NCBI GenBank assembly: GCA_016209225.1 | Contig: JACQWO010000069.1 | Coordinates: 101,324 to 165,323, forward strand | Origin: Desulfobacterales bacterium | GTDB taxonomy: Bacteria; Desulfobacterota; UBA8473 | Length of the DNA stretch: 64,000 nucleotides | Direction of reading: 5' to 3' | Shown here: one piece after another, positions 16,138 to 25,700 of the stretch | How the letters are laid out: each line of letters opens with the position of its first letter | Position numbering within the stretch: position 1 is the stretch's first letter | Made by a program: the position numbers and the translations under genes | Notes under the pieces: model-generated | Told to the model about the DNA's origin: nothing | The model's database searches: none | The model's input: the letters and a program-made list of their open reading frames with translations, nothing else

Positions 16138-16530
16138 TTTTTTTATCTCCTTTTTAAATTTAGTCTAGTCGTTTTTACTGCTTCTTCATCCTGATCAAGT
16201 TAAACCTTCAAAATCTCCTTTCCTCCCAGATTCTCAATGATTGATTTGACTCCGTTACATACACTATTACCTCCTTTTTATTGAATTCTGATTTGTTCGC
16301 CCTGAAAAATATCATCTTTCAGAACGGACTACATAATCTCAGGCCGTCCTTCCCGCTTGGGTGGCAACTTTTATCCGTTGACTATTGGCCTCTTCTTCGT
16401 TACTATCATATTGGATTTAGGTTGGCTATTAAAAACTAAGGGTTTTTAATCTACCAAATTTGGAGACCTATTACAATGCTTTTTTCAAAAATATTTAAGG
16501 CATAGAACCCCTGAGGCAGATCAAGGAAAT
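16138..16530. other. Gene-free spacer upstream of hppA and the kinase operon
   Basis: This divergent spacer carries a second strong Shine-Dalgarno (AAAAAGGAGGTAATA followed by GTG, minus strand, near 16270) with an 18-codon reading frame behind it, and complementary stretches that could fold in the hppA leader. I could not match it to a known riboswitch. No other gene is seen. Confidence 0.4.
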
Positions 16531-16546
16531 TGGCATATTAGTTGCG
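16531..16546 (+). promoter_or_regulatory. Sigma54-type -24/-12 promoter of the kinase operon
   Basis: TGGCATATTAGTTGCG matches the consensus TGGCAYRNNNNTTGCW in all but the last base, with the GG and GC ten bases apart. A start near 16558 would give an ~80-base leader to the kinase. Confidence 0.7.
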
Positions 16547-16640
16547 TTCTCGTATCTTAGAAAATTTGTACCCGTGGTGATATGAGGGTAGCGATTTTTT
16601 ACTTAGAGATCACAGTACGCTTTTGAGAAAAGGTTTACCC

Positions 16641-18431
16641 ATGAAACTTAAGGGACCCCCCTCTGGAAGCAGCAATCAGACCGGCGGAGAGAGAGGGGGA
16701 AAGAATCATTATTCCAGACTATACCGGAAATTTGTGTTCCTTACCCTTATATGTTCCCTGGCTCCCCTTTTTCTGGTCGGTTGGGGTATCTACATTTACT
16801 ACTCCGGATTTTCCAGGATGAAGATAGAGAGCTACTTCAAGAGTCAGGTTGATCACCACCGGGGAATGATAGAACTGTTTTTAAGGGAACGAACCTCCGA
16901 TCTCCAATTGGTGGTTTTTACCCATTCTCCGGATTATCTGCAAAAACCCCCAAACCTCAGACGTATTTTCAACGTCATGAACCGAGAAGGTTGTTTTTTT
17001 ACGGACTTAGGCATTATTGACGACCAGGGAAGACATCTTGCCTATATCGGCCCTTACGATCTGATGGGGAAAAACTATTCAAAGACTTTCTGGTTTAAAG
17101 AAGTCATGAAAAAAGGGGTTTATATCAGTGATATGTTTATGGGGTTTCGGAATGCCCCGCACTTTATCATTGCTGTCCTCCGAGCTGAGGGAAACAGGAA
17201 ATGGATTTTAAGGGCAAGTATAGATACGGAATATTTTCGTTCCCTGGTTGAAAACGTCAAGATGGGCAGAACCGGCGAGGCATACCTTTCTAATCGGGAG
17301 GGGATATTGCAAACCACTCCCCGTTTCAGCGGTAAAATTATGGAAAAGGCACCCTTGCCGGCGGCGTTTTTCCATAAGGAAAGTGGAATCGGTATTTTAG
17401 AGACTGACAGAGATGATCCGAACCAGCAGTTTCCACGTCAGATAGTAGCCTATACATGGCTTGAAAATCCCCGTTGGAAGCTGGTGATAAAACAGGATTA
17501 TTCCGAAGCCTTCAGGGATGTAAATCATGCCAATCGGGCCGCCTTAATCTTCCTCCACTTAAGTCTCCTGGTCATCTTAATCATCTCTGTGATCAGTACC
17601 CGATATATGATTAAAGTCATAAAAAAACGAGACGAAGAGGCGGATCGGCTAAACAAGCAGCTCACCCAGGCTGGTAAATTGGCTTCCCTGGGCGAGCTCT
17701 CCGCAGGAGTAGCCCACGAGATCAATAATCCTCTGGCGATCATCCTGACCGAAAACCAGGTTATAAGGGATTCGATTGAGGAAACACCGACTCTAGACGA
17801 GAGCTTTAAAACGGAATTGTTTACATCTTTATCTCAGGTAGATGCCCAGGTGCAGCGTTGTAATCTCATTACCCAGAACCTTCTCAGGTTTTCGCGCCGC
17901 ACCGGATCCCGTCTGGAGACGGTAAATCTAAATGCCTTCCTTGAAGAAATCATCCAGCTTATGGAGGGGAGGGCAAAAGGAATGGGTATCCAGTTTTCTG
18001 CCGACCTGGAAAAGGATATCCCCTCCTTTCTCTCTGATCCATCCCAGCTTCAGCAGGTGTTTTTAAACCTTATCACCAATGCTTTTGATGCGCATGACGG
18101 GAAACCTTATGGAACCGTCAGTATCAGTACCCGTTCCAATAATCAACGCGAGGGGGTGGAGATTGTGGTTGCGGATACAGGTTCGGGCATCTCTCCTGAG
18201 AACATGGAAAAGATGTTCGACCCCTTTTTTACCACGAAGCCCGTGGGAAAAGGAACCGGATTGGGGCTTTCCATCACCTATAGCATCATCAAGCGTTTGG
18301 GAGGAGACATTTCAGTGCAGAGTGAGATAGGGAAGGGGACCCAATTCAATATCTTCCTCCCTTTCATGCCACCTGCCGACGTTCAAGAAAATTTGGATGA
18401 TGTTTTTGTAAATCCCCCCTCTTCTGCCTAG
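16641..18431 (+). CDS. Cache-domain sensor histidine kinase
   Basis: This membrane kinase of 596 residues has a first transmembrane helix (about 24-50), a periplasmic double-Cache-like sensor (to about 290, with [21 protein letters not shown]), a second helix, then HisKA with [17 protein letters not shown] (phospho-His) and a HATPase domain ([30 protein letters not shown]). The start is ATG 16641, with AAAAGG seven bases ahead, in preference to the TTG at 16623. Two stand-alone receivers follow within 20 and 6 bases and are its likely partners. The ligand is unknown; Cache domains bind small acids or amines. Confidence 0.93.
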   Translation: MKLKGPPSGSSNQTGGERGGKNHYSRLYRKFVFLTLICSLAPLFLVGWGIYIYYSGFSRMKIESYFKSQVDHHRGMIELFLRERTSDLQLVVFTHSPDYLQKPPNLRRIFNVMNREGCFFTDLGIIDDQGRHLAYIGPYDLMGKNYSKTFWFKEVMKKGVYISDMFMGFRNAPHFIIAVLRAEGNRKWILRASIDTEYFRSLVENVKMGRTGEAYLSNREGILQTTPRFSGKIMEKAPLPAAFFHKESGIGILETDRDDPNQQFPRQIVAYTWLENPRWKLVIKQDYSEAFRDVNHANRAALIFLHLSLLVILIISVISTRYMIKVIKKRDEEADRLNKQLTQAGKLASLGELSAGVAHEINNPLAIILTENQVIRDSIEETPTLDESFKTELFTSLSQVDAQVQRCNLITQNLLRFSRRTGSRLETVNLNAFLEEIIQLMEGRAKGMGIQFSADLEKDIPSFLSDPSQLQQVFLNLITNAFDAHDGKPYGTVSISTRSNNQREGVEIVVADTGSGISPENMEKMFDPFFTTKPVGKGTGLGLSITYSIIKRLGGDISVQSEIGKGTQFNIFLPFMPPADVQENLDDVFVNPPSSA

Positions 18432-18447
18432 AAAGGAGAAACCGAAA

Positions 18448-18858
18448 ATGAAAATACCCAGAATTCTCCTGGTTGATGATGAGGTGGCATTTGCCAACAA
18501 TATCCTGAAGCTTCTATCTAAAAGAGGGTATGATGTCATAGCTGTAAATGACGGAGCAAGCGCGATCCGTACCATCGGGGAAAAAAAGTTCGACGTTATA
18601 ATCCTTGATATGAAGATGCCGGGGATGGATGGTATTGCCACACTGAAAGAAATTAAGAAAAAAGAGCCTCTTGCAGAAGTGGTTATACTCACAGGTCATG
18701 GCTCTGTTGAATCGGGGATTGAAGGAATGCAATTAGGGGCTTTTGATTTTGTGATGAAACCGGTCAGCATTGAAGACCTCCATGAAAAGGTCTGCCAGGC
18801 GTACCAGAGAAGGTTGATCGAGGAAGAAAGAATCAAACAACAGGGATCCGGAAGGTGA
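18448..18858 (+). CDS. Stand-alone response-regulator receiver
   Basis: A 136-residue receiver with no output domain: acidic pair VDDE near the N-terminus, phospho-acceptor in IILDMKMPGMDG, Thr in ILTGHGS, and the Lys of VMKPVS. It follows the Cache kinase by 16 bases. Single-domain receivers commonly act as phosphate relays; the target could be the sigma54 activator system further along the cluster. Confidence 0.93.
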   Translation: MKIPRILLVDDEVAFANNILKLLSKRGYDVIAVNDGASAIRTIGEKKFDVIILDMKMPGMDGIATLKEIKKKEPLAEVVILTGHGSVESGIEGMQLGAFDFVMKPVSIEDLHEKVCQAYQRRLIEEERIKQQGSGR

Positions 18859-18864
18859 TATAAC

Positions 18865-19281
18865 ATGTCAAATTTAACACGAGTTCTTCTGATTGATGAT
18901 GAGAGGCTCTTTCTAGAGTCCTTAACCAGGGTCCTGCGGAAAAGAGGGATGGTTATTCACTCTGCTTACAGCGGATCTGAGGCCATTGCCATTATTTCTG
19001 CGGATAAGTTCGACGTCATTGTCCTTGATCTCAAGATGCCCGAGATGGACGGTTTGATGACCCTGAAAGCAATCCGGGATCGAGATACCCTTACACCGGT
19101 AATCCTCTTGACCGGTTACCTGGACATCGAACGTGTAACCGAGGCGCTGAAGATGGGCGTTACAGAACTTCTCCTCAAACCGTGTCCTGTGGAAACGGTT
19201 GTTTCCGCTATCGAGAATGCCCATGAGCGAAAGGCGATAGCAGAAGAGGCAGCAGAAAGGAGAATTAACGGCCCACGATGA
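18865..19281 (+). CDS. Stand-alone response-regulator receiver
   Basis: A 138-residue receiver with IDDE, VLDLKMPEMDG (phospho-Asp), LLTGYLD and LLKPCP. It starts six bases after the previous receiver and is clearly a paralogue of it (both have FDVI(I/V)LD-KMP-MDG). There is no output domain. An R1 repeat copy begins just after its stop. Confidence 0.93.
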   Translation: MSNLTRVLLIDDERLFLESLTRVLRKRGMVIHSAYSGSEAIAIISADKFDVIVLDLKMPEMDGLMTLKAIRDRDTLTPVILLTGYLDIERVTEALKMGVTELLLKPCPVETVVSAIENAHERKAIAEEAAERRINGPR

Positions 19282-19286
19282 AGAGA

Positions 19287-19496
19287 GACCTTTGCATAAC
19301 CTGCCAAGAGCTTTGAAGAAGTCCCCTTAGAGCAAATTAATAGATTTTTTGGGGAACCCTTCTTAGCGAGCGTAATGTAGAAAATTCACATGCTTGAACC
19401 CGAAGGGCGAGTTTGTTAATTTTCAATGGAGCGAGCTTAGATGGGTCAAAAAATGTATGTTGAAGCGAAAAGGGGTACTTCTTCAAAGCTCTCGAG
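19287..19496 (+). repeat. Fold-back element family R1, copy 2
   Basis: A full copy in forward orientation, from GACCTTTGCATAACCTGCCA to CTTCTTCAAAGCTCTCGA. Its halves are complementary (GCTTTGAAGAAGT against ACTTCTTCAAAGC; CCCGAAGGGC near the centre). It sits between the second receiver and the second kinase, within the operon-like run. Confidence 0.92.
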
Positions 19497-19506
19497 GAAT
19501 TGATAT

Positions 19507-20997
19507 ATGCGAAAGGTTATTAGTTTGCGGGCACGCATAATACTGATCCTGTCTGTTCTGGTTTTAACTGTTATAGGATGTGGTGTAGTAACGATCTGGT
19601 ACGCAGAGGCTATAGAATCGCTTTTTACCAAAGTGGTTGATAAGGATGTAACCTCTTTCCGGGTAGCAGTCAACCTGGAAACTGCACTGGCAAGACAGAA
19701 GGGATTCACAAGCTATTATTTCATGGATGGTAATCCCGACTGGTTAAGACAACTGGAGCAAAATCACCAGATATTCAATAAAACCCTCAGGGAGGCCAGG
19801 GAGTCGGTACAAACAGAGATGGGAAGGAATATCCTGGACAGTATCGGGTCGGAGTATACCCTTTATAACGATTCACGCAGGCGGGTTATCGGGTTTTACC
19901 AGGGCGGGAACAAGGAAGCCGGCTTTAAGCTTCATATAAATATTCGCCGGCAATTCATAGCCATTTATAATCTTTGTGAGCAATATAAGGGTATCCATGA
20001 AAAGAGTATTGCCAGGGCCCGAAACGAGGTCCTTTCACGGACTCGATTTAACAACGCTATGATCATGGTATTTATACAGATTGCCGGCATGACCGGGGTA
20101 TTGCTCGCTTATATCCTCTTTAAACAGGTCTTAGAGCCTATTCGTCAACTGACCAGAGAAACACTTCCTGATGATGGCGACAGGATTCCTTCTTCAGACG
20201 AGGTGAAGACCCTGAGTCACCAGGTGTATGGTCTGATCAAGGATGTAGATCAGACGCAGGGCAGACTGGCCAGGAGTCAGGCTCATCTGGTGCAATCAGA
20301 AAAATTGGCCATGGTTGGAAAGCTGGCGGCAGGTGTAGCCCACAGTATCAGGAACCCTTTGACTTCGGTGAAGATTCGATTATTTTCCCTGGGGCGTGCC
20401 CTTTCCCTCTCTGCCGGCCAGAAGGAGGATCTCGAGGTGATTTCCGAGGAGATTCACCACATTGATACCATTCTGCAAAACTTCCTCGCTTTTTCCCGTC
20501 CGCTCAAGCCAAGGATGGAGAAAATCAGCCCCTCGGATGTGGTGGACCTGGCCTGTCAACTGCTCTGGCATCGCTTTGAATCCTCCGGCGTTGCGGTGGA
20601 GATCAGTCGTGAAAAGAGGCTCCCCTTGATTCCGGCAGATCCATATCAGTTGAAAGAAGTCCTGATCAACGTACTGGTCAATGCCTGCGAAATCATGACA
20701 AACGGCGGCGTCATTCGGATCGAAGAGGAAGAGGGTCAAGGAGATTCAGGGAGAGAGGTTATCATAAGGGTGATAGACAATGGTCCGGGTATCCCAGAAG
20801 ACATACAGGATAAGGTCTTTCTACCCTTTTTCAGCACCAAAGAGGAGGGAACAGGCCTGGGTTTAAGCATTGCCCTGCGGATTGTGGAAGAGCATGGCGG
20901 TCGGTTGGATCTCAGGTCACGGGAAGGAGATGGGGCGCATTTTGTCATCACTCTTCCCTGTAAGGAAAAGAACGATGGGAACTATCCTGATTGTTGA
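19507..20997 (+). CDS. Sensor histidine kinase (four-helix-bundle sensor)
   Basis: A 496-residue kinase with an N-terminal helix (about 10-32), a mostly helical periplasmic domain (to about 175; resembles chemoreceptor-type four-helix bundles), a second helix (AMIMVFIQIAGMTGVLLAYIL), a linker, HisKA with KLAAGVAHSIRNPLTS, and HATPase ([34 protein letters not shown]). The coding end overlaps the start of the sigma54 activator by 23 bases, so the two form a two-component pair of the NtrB/NtrC type. Confidence 0.93.
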   Translation: MRKVISLRARIILILSVLVLTVIGCGVVTIWYAEAIESLFTKVVDKDVTSFRVAVNLETALARQKGFTSYYFMDGNPDWLRQLEQNHQIFNKTLREARESVQTEMGRNILDSIGSEYTLYNDSRRRVIGFYQGGNKEAGFKLHINIRRQFIAIYNLCEQYKGIHEKSIARARNEVLSRTRFNNAMIMVFIQIAGMTGVLLAYILFKQVLEPIRQLTRETLPDDGDRIPSSDEVKTLSHQVYGLIKDVDQTQGRLARSQAHLVQSEKLAMVGKLAAGVAHSIRNPLTSVKIRLFSLGRALSLSAGQKEDLEVISEEIHHIDTILQNFLAFSRPLKPRMEKISPSDVVDLACQLLWHRFESSGVAVEISREKRLPLIPADPYQLKEVLINVLVNACEIMTNGGVIRIEEEEGQGDSGREVIIRVIDNGPGIPEDIQDKVFLPFFSTKEEGTGLGLSIALRIVEEHGGRLDLRSREGDGAHFVITLPCKEKNDGNYPDC

Positions 20998-22414
20998 TGA
21001 TGATCATCAGTTGAGACAGAGCGTTGAAAAGCTTTTGACCGAGGAGGGTCATACAGTATTGACTGCCTCCAGCGGTGAAGCGGGTATCTCTGTAATAGGA
21101 TCTGCCATAGCCGACCTGGTTATCCTGGATGTGCGTCTACCCAAAATGACCGGTCTGGAGACGTTTCAGGCTATCCGGGAGATCGATCCAAGGCTTCCTG
21201 TAATCGTGATGACAGCCTTCGGCACTACCGAAACGGCCATCGAGGCGACCAAATTGGGAGCATTTGATTATGTCCTCAAGCCTTTCGATATCCCCGACAT
21301 TCTGACCCTTATTGAGCAGGCATTGGAGGCAGGTCGCCTTGTGCGCTCCAGGGTAGAGATGGATGTCGTTTCCAAGACGGCCTCTTCCGAGATCATTATT
21401 GGACAGTGCATGCCTATGCAGGAGCTTTACAAGACTATTGGACGGGTAGCTCCAACTGATGCCACGGTGCTCATCCGGGGTGAATCCGGGACGGGAAAGG
21501 AACTGGTAGCGCGTGCCCTTTATCAGCACAGCCTCCGGGCAGACAAACCTTTTCTGGTGATCAACTGCGTGGCTATCCCTGAAACCCTGCTGGAAAGTGA
21601 ACTGTTCGGGTACGAAAAGGGGGCATTCACCGGTGCGGTGAATCGCCGTATAGGGAGAATCGAACAGGCATATAGGGGAACAATATTCCTTGATGAAATA
21701 GGAGATATGCCATTTAGTATTCAGGCCAAGATACTTCGCCTGCTTGAGGAGAAGAGTATCGAGCGCCTCGGTGGACGTGAGCCTATCCCGGTGGATGTCC
21801 GTATTATCGCGGCTACCAACCGGGATCTGGAGACGGCCATTGCAGAGGGGTGCTTCCGGGAGGATCTCTATTACCGCCTAAAGGTGGTTACTATCCGGCT
21901 CCCCCCTTTGCGGGAGCGTCTACAGGATATTCCACGGCTTGCCGATCATTTTCTCGCCAGGTTTGCCAGAGACATGAACATGGATAATCCGGGAATGACC
22001 CTGGAGACAAAGGAGATGCTCAACCGTTATAACTGGCCCGGCAATGTCCGTGAATTGTCCAATGCCATACAAAAGGCCCTGATTTTCAGCCGGGGCTACC
22101 CCATTCGTCCGGAGGATATCTCCCAGGCCATTGAGGAGAAAAATGCAATGATCGGAAAGATAGAAGATCTTTGCCCCGAGGAGACAATCCGGCAATGGGT
22201 CCGCAGGGCACTCCTATCAGGAAATAATGAGTATGTATTTGATTCTTTGCGGGAGCGTCTCGCCAGTGTAATCATCCGCGAGGCGCTCGATATCACAGGC
22301 GGCAACAGAAGCCGTGCCGCGAAGCTCCTCGGTCTTTCCCGGCCAACCCTCCTGGCCAGAATTGAAAAATACCATCTTAAGGTAGAAACCTCGGTGAAAA
22401 CAGAGGAGATTTGA
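20975..22414 (+). CDS. Sigma54-dependent response regulator (NtrC type)
   Basis: A 479-residue activator: receiver ([16 protein letters not shown] phospho-Asp, LKPFD) to about 120; AAA+ domain with Walker [15 protein letters not shown], the sigma54 contact loop GAFTGA, Walker [10 protein letters not shown] and the arginine fingers; C-terminal Fis-type helix-turn-helix ([20 protein letters not shown]). The start ATG 20975 gives the standard [11 protein letters not shown]-terminus, while the ORF track start lies far inside the kinase gene. A strong -24/-12 site 160 bases after its stop, ahead of the TauE operon, is its probable target. Confidence 0.96.
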   Translation: MGTILIVDDDHQLRQSVEKLLTEEGHTVLTASSGEAGISVIGSAIADLVILDVRLPKMTGLETFQAIREIDPRLPVIVMTAFGTTETAIEATKLGAFDYVLKPFDIPDILTLIEQALEAGRLVRSRVEMDVVSKTASSEIIIGQCMPMQELYKTIGRVAPTDATVLIRGESGTGKELVARALYQHSLRADKPFLVINCVAIPETLLESELFGYEKGAFTGAVNRRIGRIEQAYRGTIFLDEIGDMPFSIQAKILRLLEEKSIERLGGREPIPVDVRIIAATNRDLETAIAEGCFREDLYYRLKVVTIRLPPLRERLQDIPRLADHFLARFARDMNMDNPGMTLETKEMLNRYNWPGNVRELSNAIQKALIFSRGYPIRPEDISQAIEEKNAMIGKIEDLCPEETIRQWVRRALLSGNNEYVFDSLRERLASVIIREALDITGGNRSRAAKLLGLSRPTLLARIEKYHLKVETSVKTEEI

Positions 22415-22458
22415 TGGCAGGAAACTTTACACATTGTAAAAAATCCTGACATACCTCT

Positions 22459-22570
22459 TAATAGGCACAAAGGCACAGAGGCACAAAGTTGTCTCGCCTA
22501 TTTGTTGTCTAACTTCCTGATTAAAACTGCTAAGCATTCGTTTTTCCCTTTTTTCCTTTGTGCCTCCGTA
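22459..22570. repeat. Palindromic GGCACAAAG words
   Basis: AGGCACAAAGGCACAGAGGC on the left is mirrored by TTTTTCCTTTGTGCCTCC on the right. The words are the same as in the 13.44-kb element, but the GTAACTACTCAGGT end is not conserved here. Confidence 0.6.
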
Positions 22571-22573
22571 CCA

Positions 22574-22589
22574 TGGCACGTACTTTGCT
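22574..22589 (+). promoter_or_regulatory. Sigma54 -24/-12 promoter of the TauE operon
   Basis: TGGCACGTACTTTGCT is a perfect match to TGGCACGNNNNTTGCW. It lies 120 bases ahead of the next gene and just after the gene of a sigma54 activator, whose binding sites should lie within the preceding 200 bases. Confidence 0.88.
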
Positions 22590-22693
22590 AATCATACTGC
22601 CAGGTAAGGATGCAATCCCCGGGGTAAATAGATCGAGGTAAGTCAGGGTTTTTTTAAGGTAAGGTGGCAAAATCAGAGAAAGGAGATTATTCT

Positions 22694-23254
22694 ATGGCAG
22701 AAAAATCGAAAGCAAGGGGGGCAATTAAGTTTCTGTTCTGGCTGATAGTGGCGGTGGGGTTGTTTTATTACGCATTCCACTCCTATTATTCAGGGCAGAT
22801 GGTTTCGTGGTATTACTACAAGGCAGCCACGGATGGGTACGCTGTTCATACAGCATCCTTTAAAGACGCTTCGAAGGAGAAACCGGCGATGTTAGAGATC
22901 GGTTCCTTTGAGACTGTCCACGGCCTTCAGGCAGTGCCGGTCAAGAAGGGGGACCGTTTGCCCGTAAACACCGATGGGATCATAACTAGCGAGGTTCTAA
23001 AAAAGGGTAAACGGGCTAAGGTAGAGGACAGGTATCTAAAGGTGATGGTGCCCCAAGAGATGAAAGAGGCCAAAGGTTTTAAATACAAGGACACCTTTAA
23101 GCATAAAGGTATCAAGACGAATCCCTGGTCCGGGGCGTGGAATGTAGGGATGGTCCTGGTTATAGGATTGAGCCTCGGATTGCTGGCTGAGGGTTTCACC
23201 GATATGTTAGGATTTAAGGTGGAAAAGATTGAACATTTCGAAGGCATTCATTAA
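22694..23254 (+). CDS. Two-helix membrane protein, first gene of the TauE operon
   Basis: I do not recognise this 186-residue protein. A helix near the N-terminus (FLFWLIVAVGLFYYAFHSYY) and one near the C-terminus (VGMVLVIGLSLGLLAEGF) enclose a basic, beta-rich region of about 110 residues, presumably on the outer side. AAGGAG stands before ATG 22694, which is preferred to the ORF start 30 bases upstream. It is 13 bases ahead of the permease and is likely its accessory subunit or a periplasmic substrate adaptor. Confidence 0.78.
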   Translation: MAEKSKARGAIKFLFWLIVAVGLFYYAFHSYYSGQMVSWYYYKAATDGYAVHTASFKDASKEKPAMLEIGSFETVHGLQAVPVKKGDRLPVNTDGIITSEVLKKGKRAKVEDRYLKVMVPQEMKEAKGFKYKDTFKHKGIKTNPWSGAWNVGMVLVIGLSLGLLAEGFTDMLGFKVEKIEHFEGIH

Positions 23255-23267
23255 AGGAGGTTGAACC

Positions 23268-24335
23268 ATGTTTGATTTTGTAATTGCAGGTATACAGGCG
23301 CCGATATTCCTCCTGGTCTTGACCGGCATGACGGTAGGCATGGTCGGCGGTTTTATCGGGGTAGGTGGCGGCTACATGGTCACACCGGCCCTTATTGTAT
23401 TCGGCTTCCCTGGCTACATGGCCTCGGGGATTGATATGACCCATATCGCGGGCAAGTCCGTCGTAGCTACGGTGCGGCACAGGCAGCTCGGTAATATAGA
23501 CTGGGTTCTGGGTCTGGCGATGGTGGGTGGAACTATGTTTGGGGTGGAACAGGGGGTCAGACTTCTCAACTACACCAAAAAGCTCGGACTTTCAGGTATC
23601 ATCCTTCTCACTGCTTCGGTGATCGTCATGATTGGTCTCTTTGTTTATACGCAGTTAGAGACCCAGAAATCAACCAAAAAGATCGGCGAGCTCGAAAAAG
23701 ACGGTAGAAAGGTTGGACGTGAGCTGAGCGTCAGCAAAGGGCCCAGGATATTCCAGAGCATTCCGCTATATCCCATTGTGCGCTGCCGAACGGCCCGTCT
23801 AGTGGTCTCCATGTGGGTCATCGTTCTTGTGGGCATTATAACTGGGGTACTGTCCGGATTCCTCGGTGTGGGAGGCGGCTTTGTCAGGGTGCCGGCGCTG
23901 GTCTATATTGTGGGCGCCTCGACACATATTGCCGTGGGAACGGATCTCCTGGAAATTGCGGTTTCAGGTGGTTATGGGGCTTTGAGACACTCGATGATGG
24001 GAAATGTGGATATGATTGCCGTCCTCTTCATGATCGTAGGGGCCATGTTCGGGGCACAATTCGGCAGTATTGCCACGTCCTTCGTACGCGGGCCTGCTAT
24101 CCGCTACATCCTCAGTTACTCCCTCATCCTGGCTACAACCGGGGCATTTTTAAGACTCTTCTACATGTTGACCGGCTCAAAGCACGAGGTACTCTCCTTC
24201 TTTGCCGTGGTCTTTACCCTTGGGGAGATGTTTTTTCTATGTTTTTTCATCTTTTCTCTGGTGATCTTTTCGCTCCGTTACCAGAAGGGGAAACCTGTCC
24301 CCGCATGGATACCCCCGCTGGTAGTGGCAAAATAG
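23268..24335 (+). CDS. TauE/SafE-family permease
   Basis: A 355-residue permease of the TauE/SafE family, members of which export sulfite, sulfonates or related small organic anions. It has two homologous halves, marked by GGFIGVGGGYMVTPAL and SGFLGVGGGFVRVPAL, with a long charged cytoplasmic loop (about 125-160) between them, and eight or more helices. AAAGGAGG lies just ahead of the start. The substrate cannot be read from the sequence. The control by sigma54 and two kinases suggests an inducible transporter. Confidence 0.92.
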   Translation: MFDFVIAGIQAPIFLLVLTGMTVGMVGGFIGVGGGYMVTPALIVFGFPGYMASGIDMTHIAGKSVVATVRHRQLGNIDWVLGLAMVGGTMFGVEQGVRLLNYTKKLGLSGIILLTASVIVMIGLFVYTQLETQKSTKKIGELEKDGRKVGRELSVSKGPRIFQSIPLYPIVRCRTARLVVSMWVIVLVGIITGVLSGFLGVGGGFVRVPALVYIVGASTHIAVGTDLLEIAVSGGYGALRHSMMGNVDMIAVLFMIVGAMFGAQFGSIATSFVRGPAIRYILSYSLILATTGAFLRLFYMLTGSKHEVLSFFAVVFTLGEMFFLCFFIFSLVIFSLRYQKGKPVPAWIPPLVVAK

Positions 24336-24365
24336 CACTTGAACTTAGAAAAGGAGGACGGTATA

Positions 24366-24479
24366 ATGAAGTGGTTTATAAATAGTATGGTAGGGTATTG
24401 GGTCCTGCTGCTGGCAATCAGCCTGGGTATTGCCGCAGTGATCTATGAAGTGTGGCTCCGCGATACATTATTAAAGTAG
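24366..24479 (+). CDS. Small single-helix membrane protein, 37 aa
   Basis: This ORF is too short for the track. AAAGGAGG lies a few bases ahead of ATG 24366; the peptide MKWFINSMVGYWVLLLAISL continues as one membrane helix and ends in WLRDTLLK. It lies 30 bases after the permease and 12 before the next small membrane protein, in the same direction. It is probably a small permease subunit. Confidence 0.72.
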   Translation: MKWFINSMVGYWVLLLAISLGIAAVIYEVWLRDTLLK

Positions 24480-24491
24480 GGAGGTTAAACA

Positions 24492-24686
24492 ATGACAAGA
24501 ATTATTGAAAACTTGGTTCTCTACGGGCTTTTACTATATTTCCTCTACGAATCCACGATCAAGGAATGGGATCCGTGGAATGCCTTTGTCGTGGTCTTTG
24601 TTCTCTTTGTAGCCGTTGTTACCACCCTGATGCCGAGTCTCCATGCCTCGAAAACCTCACCGGGTGAATATCCTTACGATGACTGA
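24492..24686 (+). CDS. Small membrane protein, 64 aa
   Basis: I do not recognise it. Two hydrophobic stretches (LVLYGLLLYFLYEST and AFVVVFVLFVAVVTTLM) would form a helical hairpin; the C-terminus is hydrophilic. GGGAGG precedes the start. Its end overlaps the next gene by eight bases (ATGACTGA), so it belongs to the TauE operon. Confidence 0.78.
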   Translation: MTRIIENLVLYGLLLYFLYESTIKEWDPWNAFVVVFVLFVAVVTTLMPSLHASKTSPGEYPYDD

Positions 24687-25323
24687 AGAGGTAGATGCCC
24701 TCAGGGCCAGGATCAGGGAACTTTATCCTAAACGTGTCATAGGTGATCTCACCGAGAAGGCATTTCAGCACGAGCTGACCGAACGCACATTAGACCTCTA
24801 CCGTGCGCTCATCAGGATGAGGACGACAGAGGGGGAGGTCATCGTGAGGGAGCATCATGTTGTGCGGGCTCATTTTCGGCTGACCCAGTCGGTACTCAGG
24901 GAACCTGAGCAGGAGGCTGTCAGTATATTCGCAACGGATCGCCGTCTTTTCTACCTCAAATCCGTGCTGGTGCCTAACCGACCCCCCAGCGCCGATGAGG
25001 GGGACAATTTTTCAATTGAGGAAGTTTCCTTTGACCGTATCGAGTCGGTACATGTCCGACGCCAGGTAAGAGTAGGGGAGATGGGTGTGGGAGGGGCAAT
25101 GGTGGTCTTTGCCGTTCTTTTTTATCCTTATCTTTCTGTAACCGGTCCCTTTATGATAGGATTGGGAATTCTGGGGATGCTGCATGGCCTGCTCCTTCCC
25201 ACACGGTGGGTGGAGGTTAAGACCATTGACCCGGCTTCGGATCCGATCATGGTCTATGCCCTCCGCAAGAAGAGTGGCCGGGGGGTGGTGAGGTTCCTCC
25301 GTGAGAAAACGAGGCGACGATGA
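24679..25323 (+). CDS. Membrane protein with PH-like region, unknown
   Basis: This 214-residue protein starts at ATG 24679 (MTEEVDALRARIRELYPK), overlapping the previous gene. The N-terminal ~70 residues are helical. The part with VSIFATDRRLFYLKS and VSFDRIESVHV looks like a bacterial PH-type fold, followed by a hydrophobic hairpin (MVVFAVLFYPYL, FMIGLGILGMLHGLLL) and a last strand pair (WVEVKTIDPASDP). Such proteins often scaffold membrane complexes. The stop overlaps the next start (ATGA). Confidence 0.7.
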   Translation: MTEEVDALRARIRELYPKRVIGDLTEKAFQHELTERTLDLYRALIRMRTTEGEVIVREHHVVRAHFRLTQSVLREPEQEAVSIFATDRRLFYLKSVLVPNRPPSADEGDNFSIEEVSFDRIESVHVRRQVRVGEMGVGGAMVVFAVLFYPYLSVTGPFMIGLGILGMLHGLLLPTRWVEVKTIDPASDPIMVYALRKKSGRGVVRFLREKTRRR

Positions 25324-25691
25324 AAGGGATTAAAGTACTTCTCGTTGACGATGAAGTTGATTTCACGGCCAGTCTGCGCAAGGTCCTCAGCCGTCGGGGC
25401 TTCGATGTGGAGGTGGCATCAGATGGGCTGTCTGCCTTGGCGCGGGTTGTTCAGGGGTACTTCGATGTGGTGGTACTCGATGTCAAGATGCCCGGGATGA
25501 ACGGTCTCCATGTCCTGTCAGAAATCAAACGCCTCTCACTGCCCACCCGGGTTATCCTCCTGACCGGTCACTCATCTTTAACTGAAGAGGAAAATACCTT
25601 GAAGAGCGGGGCCTTTGCCTATCTTTTAAAGCCATACCCGATCCTGAAACTGGTGGAAATGATAGAGGTTGCGGGGGCCAGGAAGCTGTAA
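25320..25691 (+). CDS. Stand-alone response-regulator receiver
   Basis: A 123-residue receiver with VDDE, VVLDVKMPGMNG (phospho-Asp), LLTGHSS and LLKPYP, with no output domain. It overlaps the preceding gene by four bases and lies nine bases ahead of the PEP-synthase-like gene. Its placement suggests that it passes phosphate to, or controls, the proteins on either side. Confidence 0.93.
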   Translation: MKGIKVLLVDDEVDFTASLRKVLSRRGFDVEVASDGLSALARVVQGYFDVVVLDVKMPGMNGLHVLSEIKRLSLPTRVILLTGHSSLTEEENTLKSGAFAYLLKPYPILKLVEMIEVAGARKL

Positions 25692-25700
25692 ATCAGGACA

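Noticed and set aside
24643-24681. Longer start (24643) for the 214-aa membrane protein
   Set aside because: The extra residues are out-of-frame reading of the preceding small gene; the ATGACTGA overlap start fits operon coupling better.
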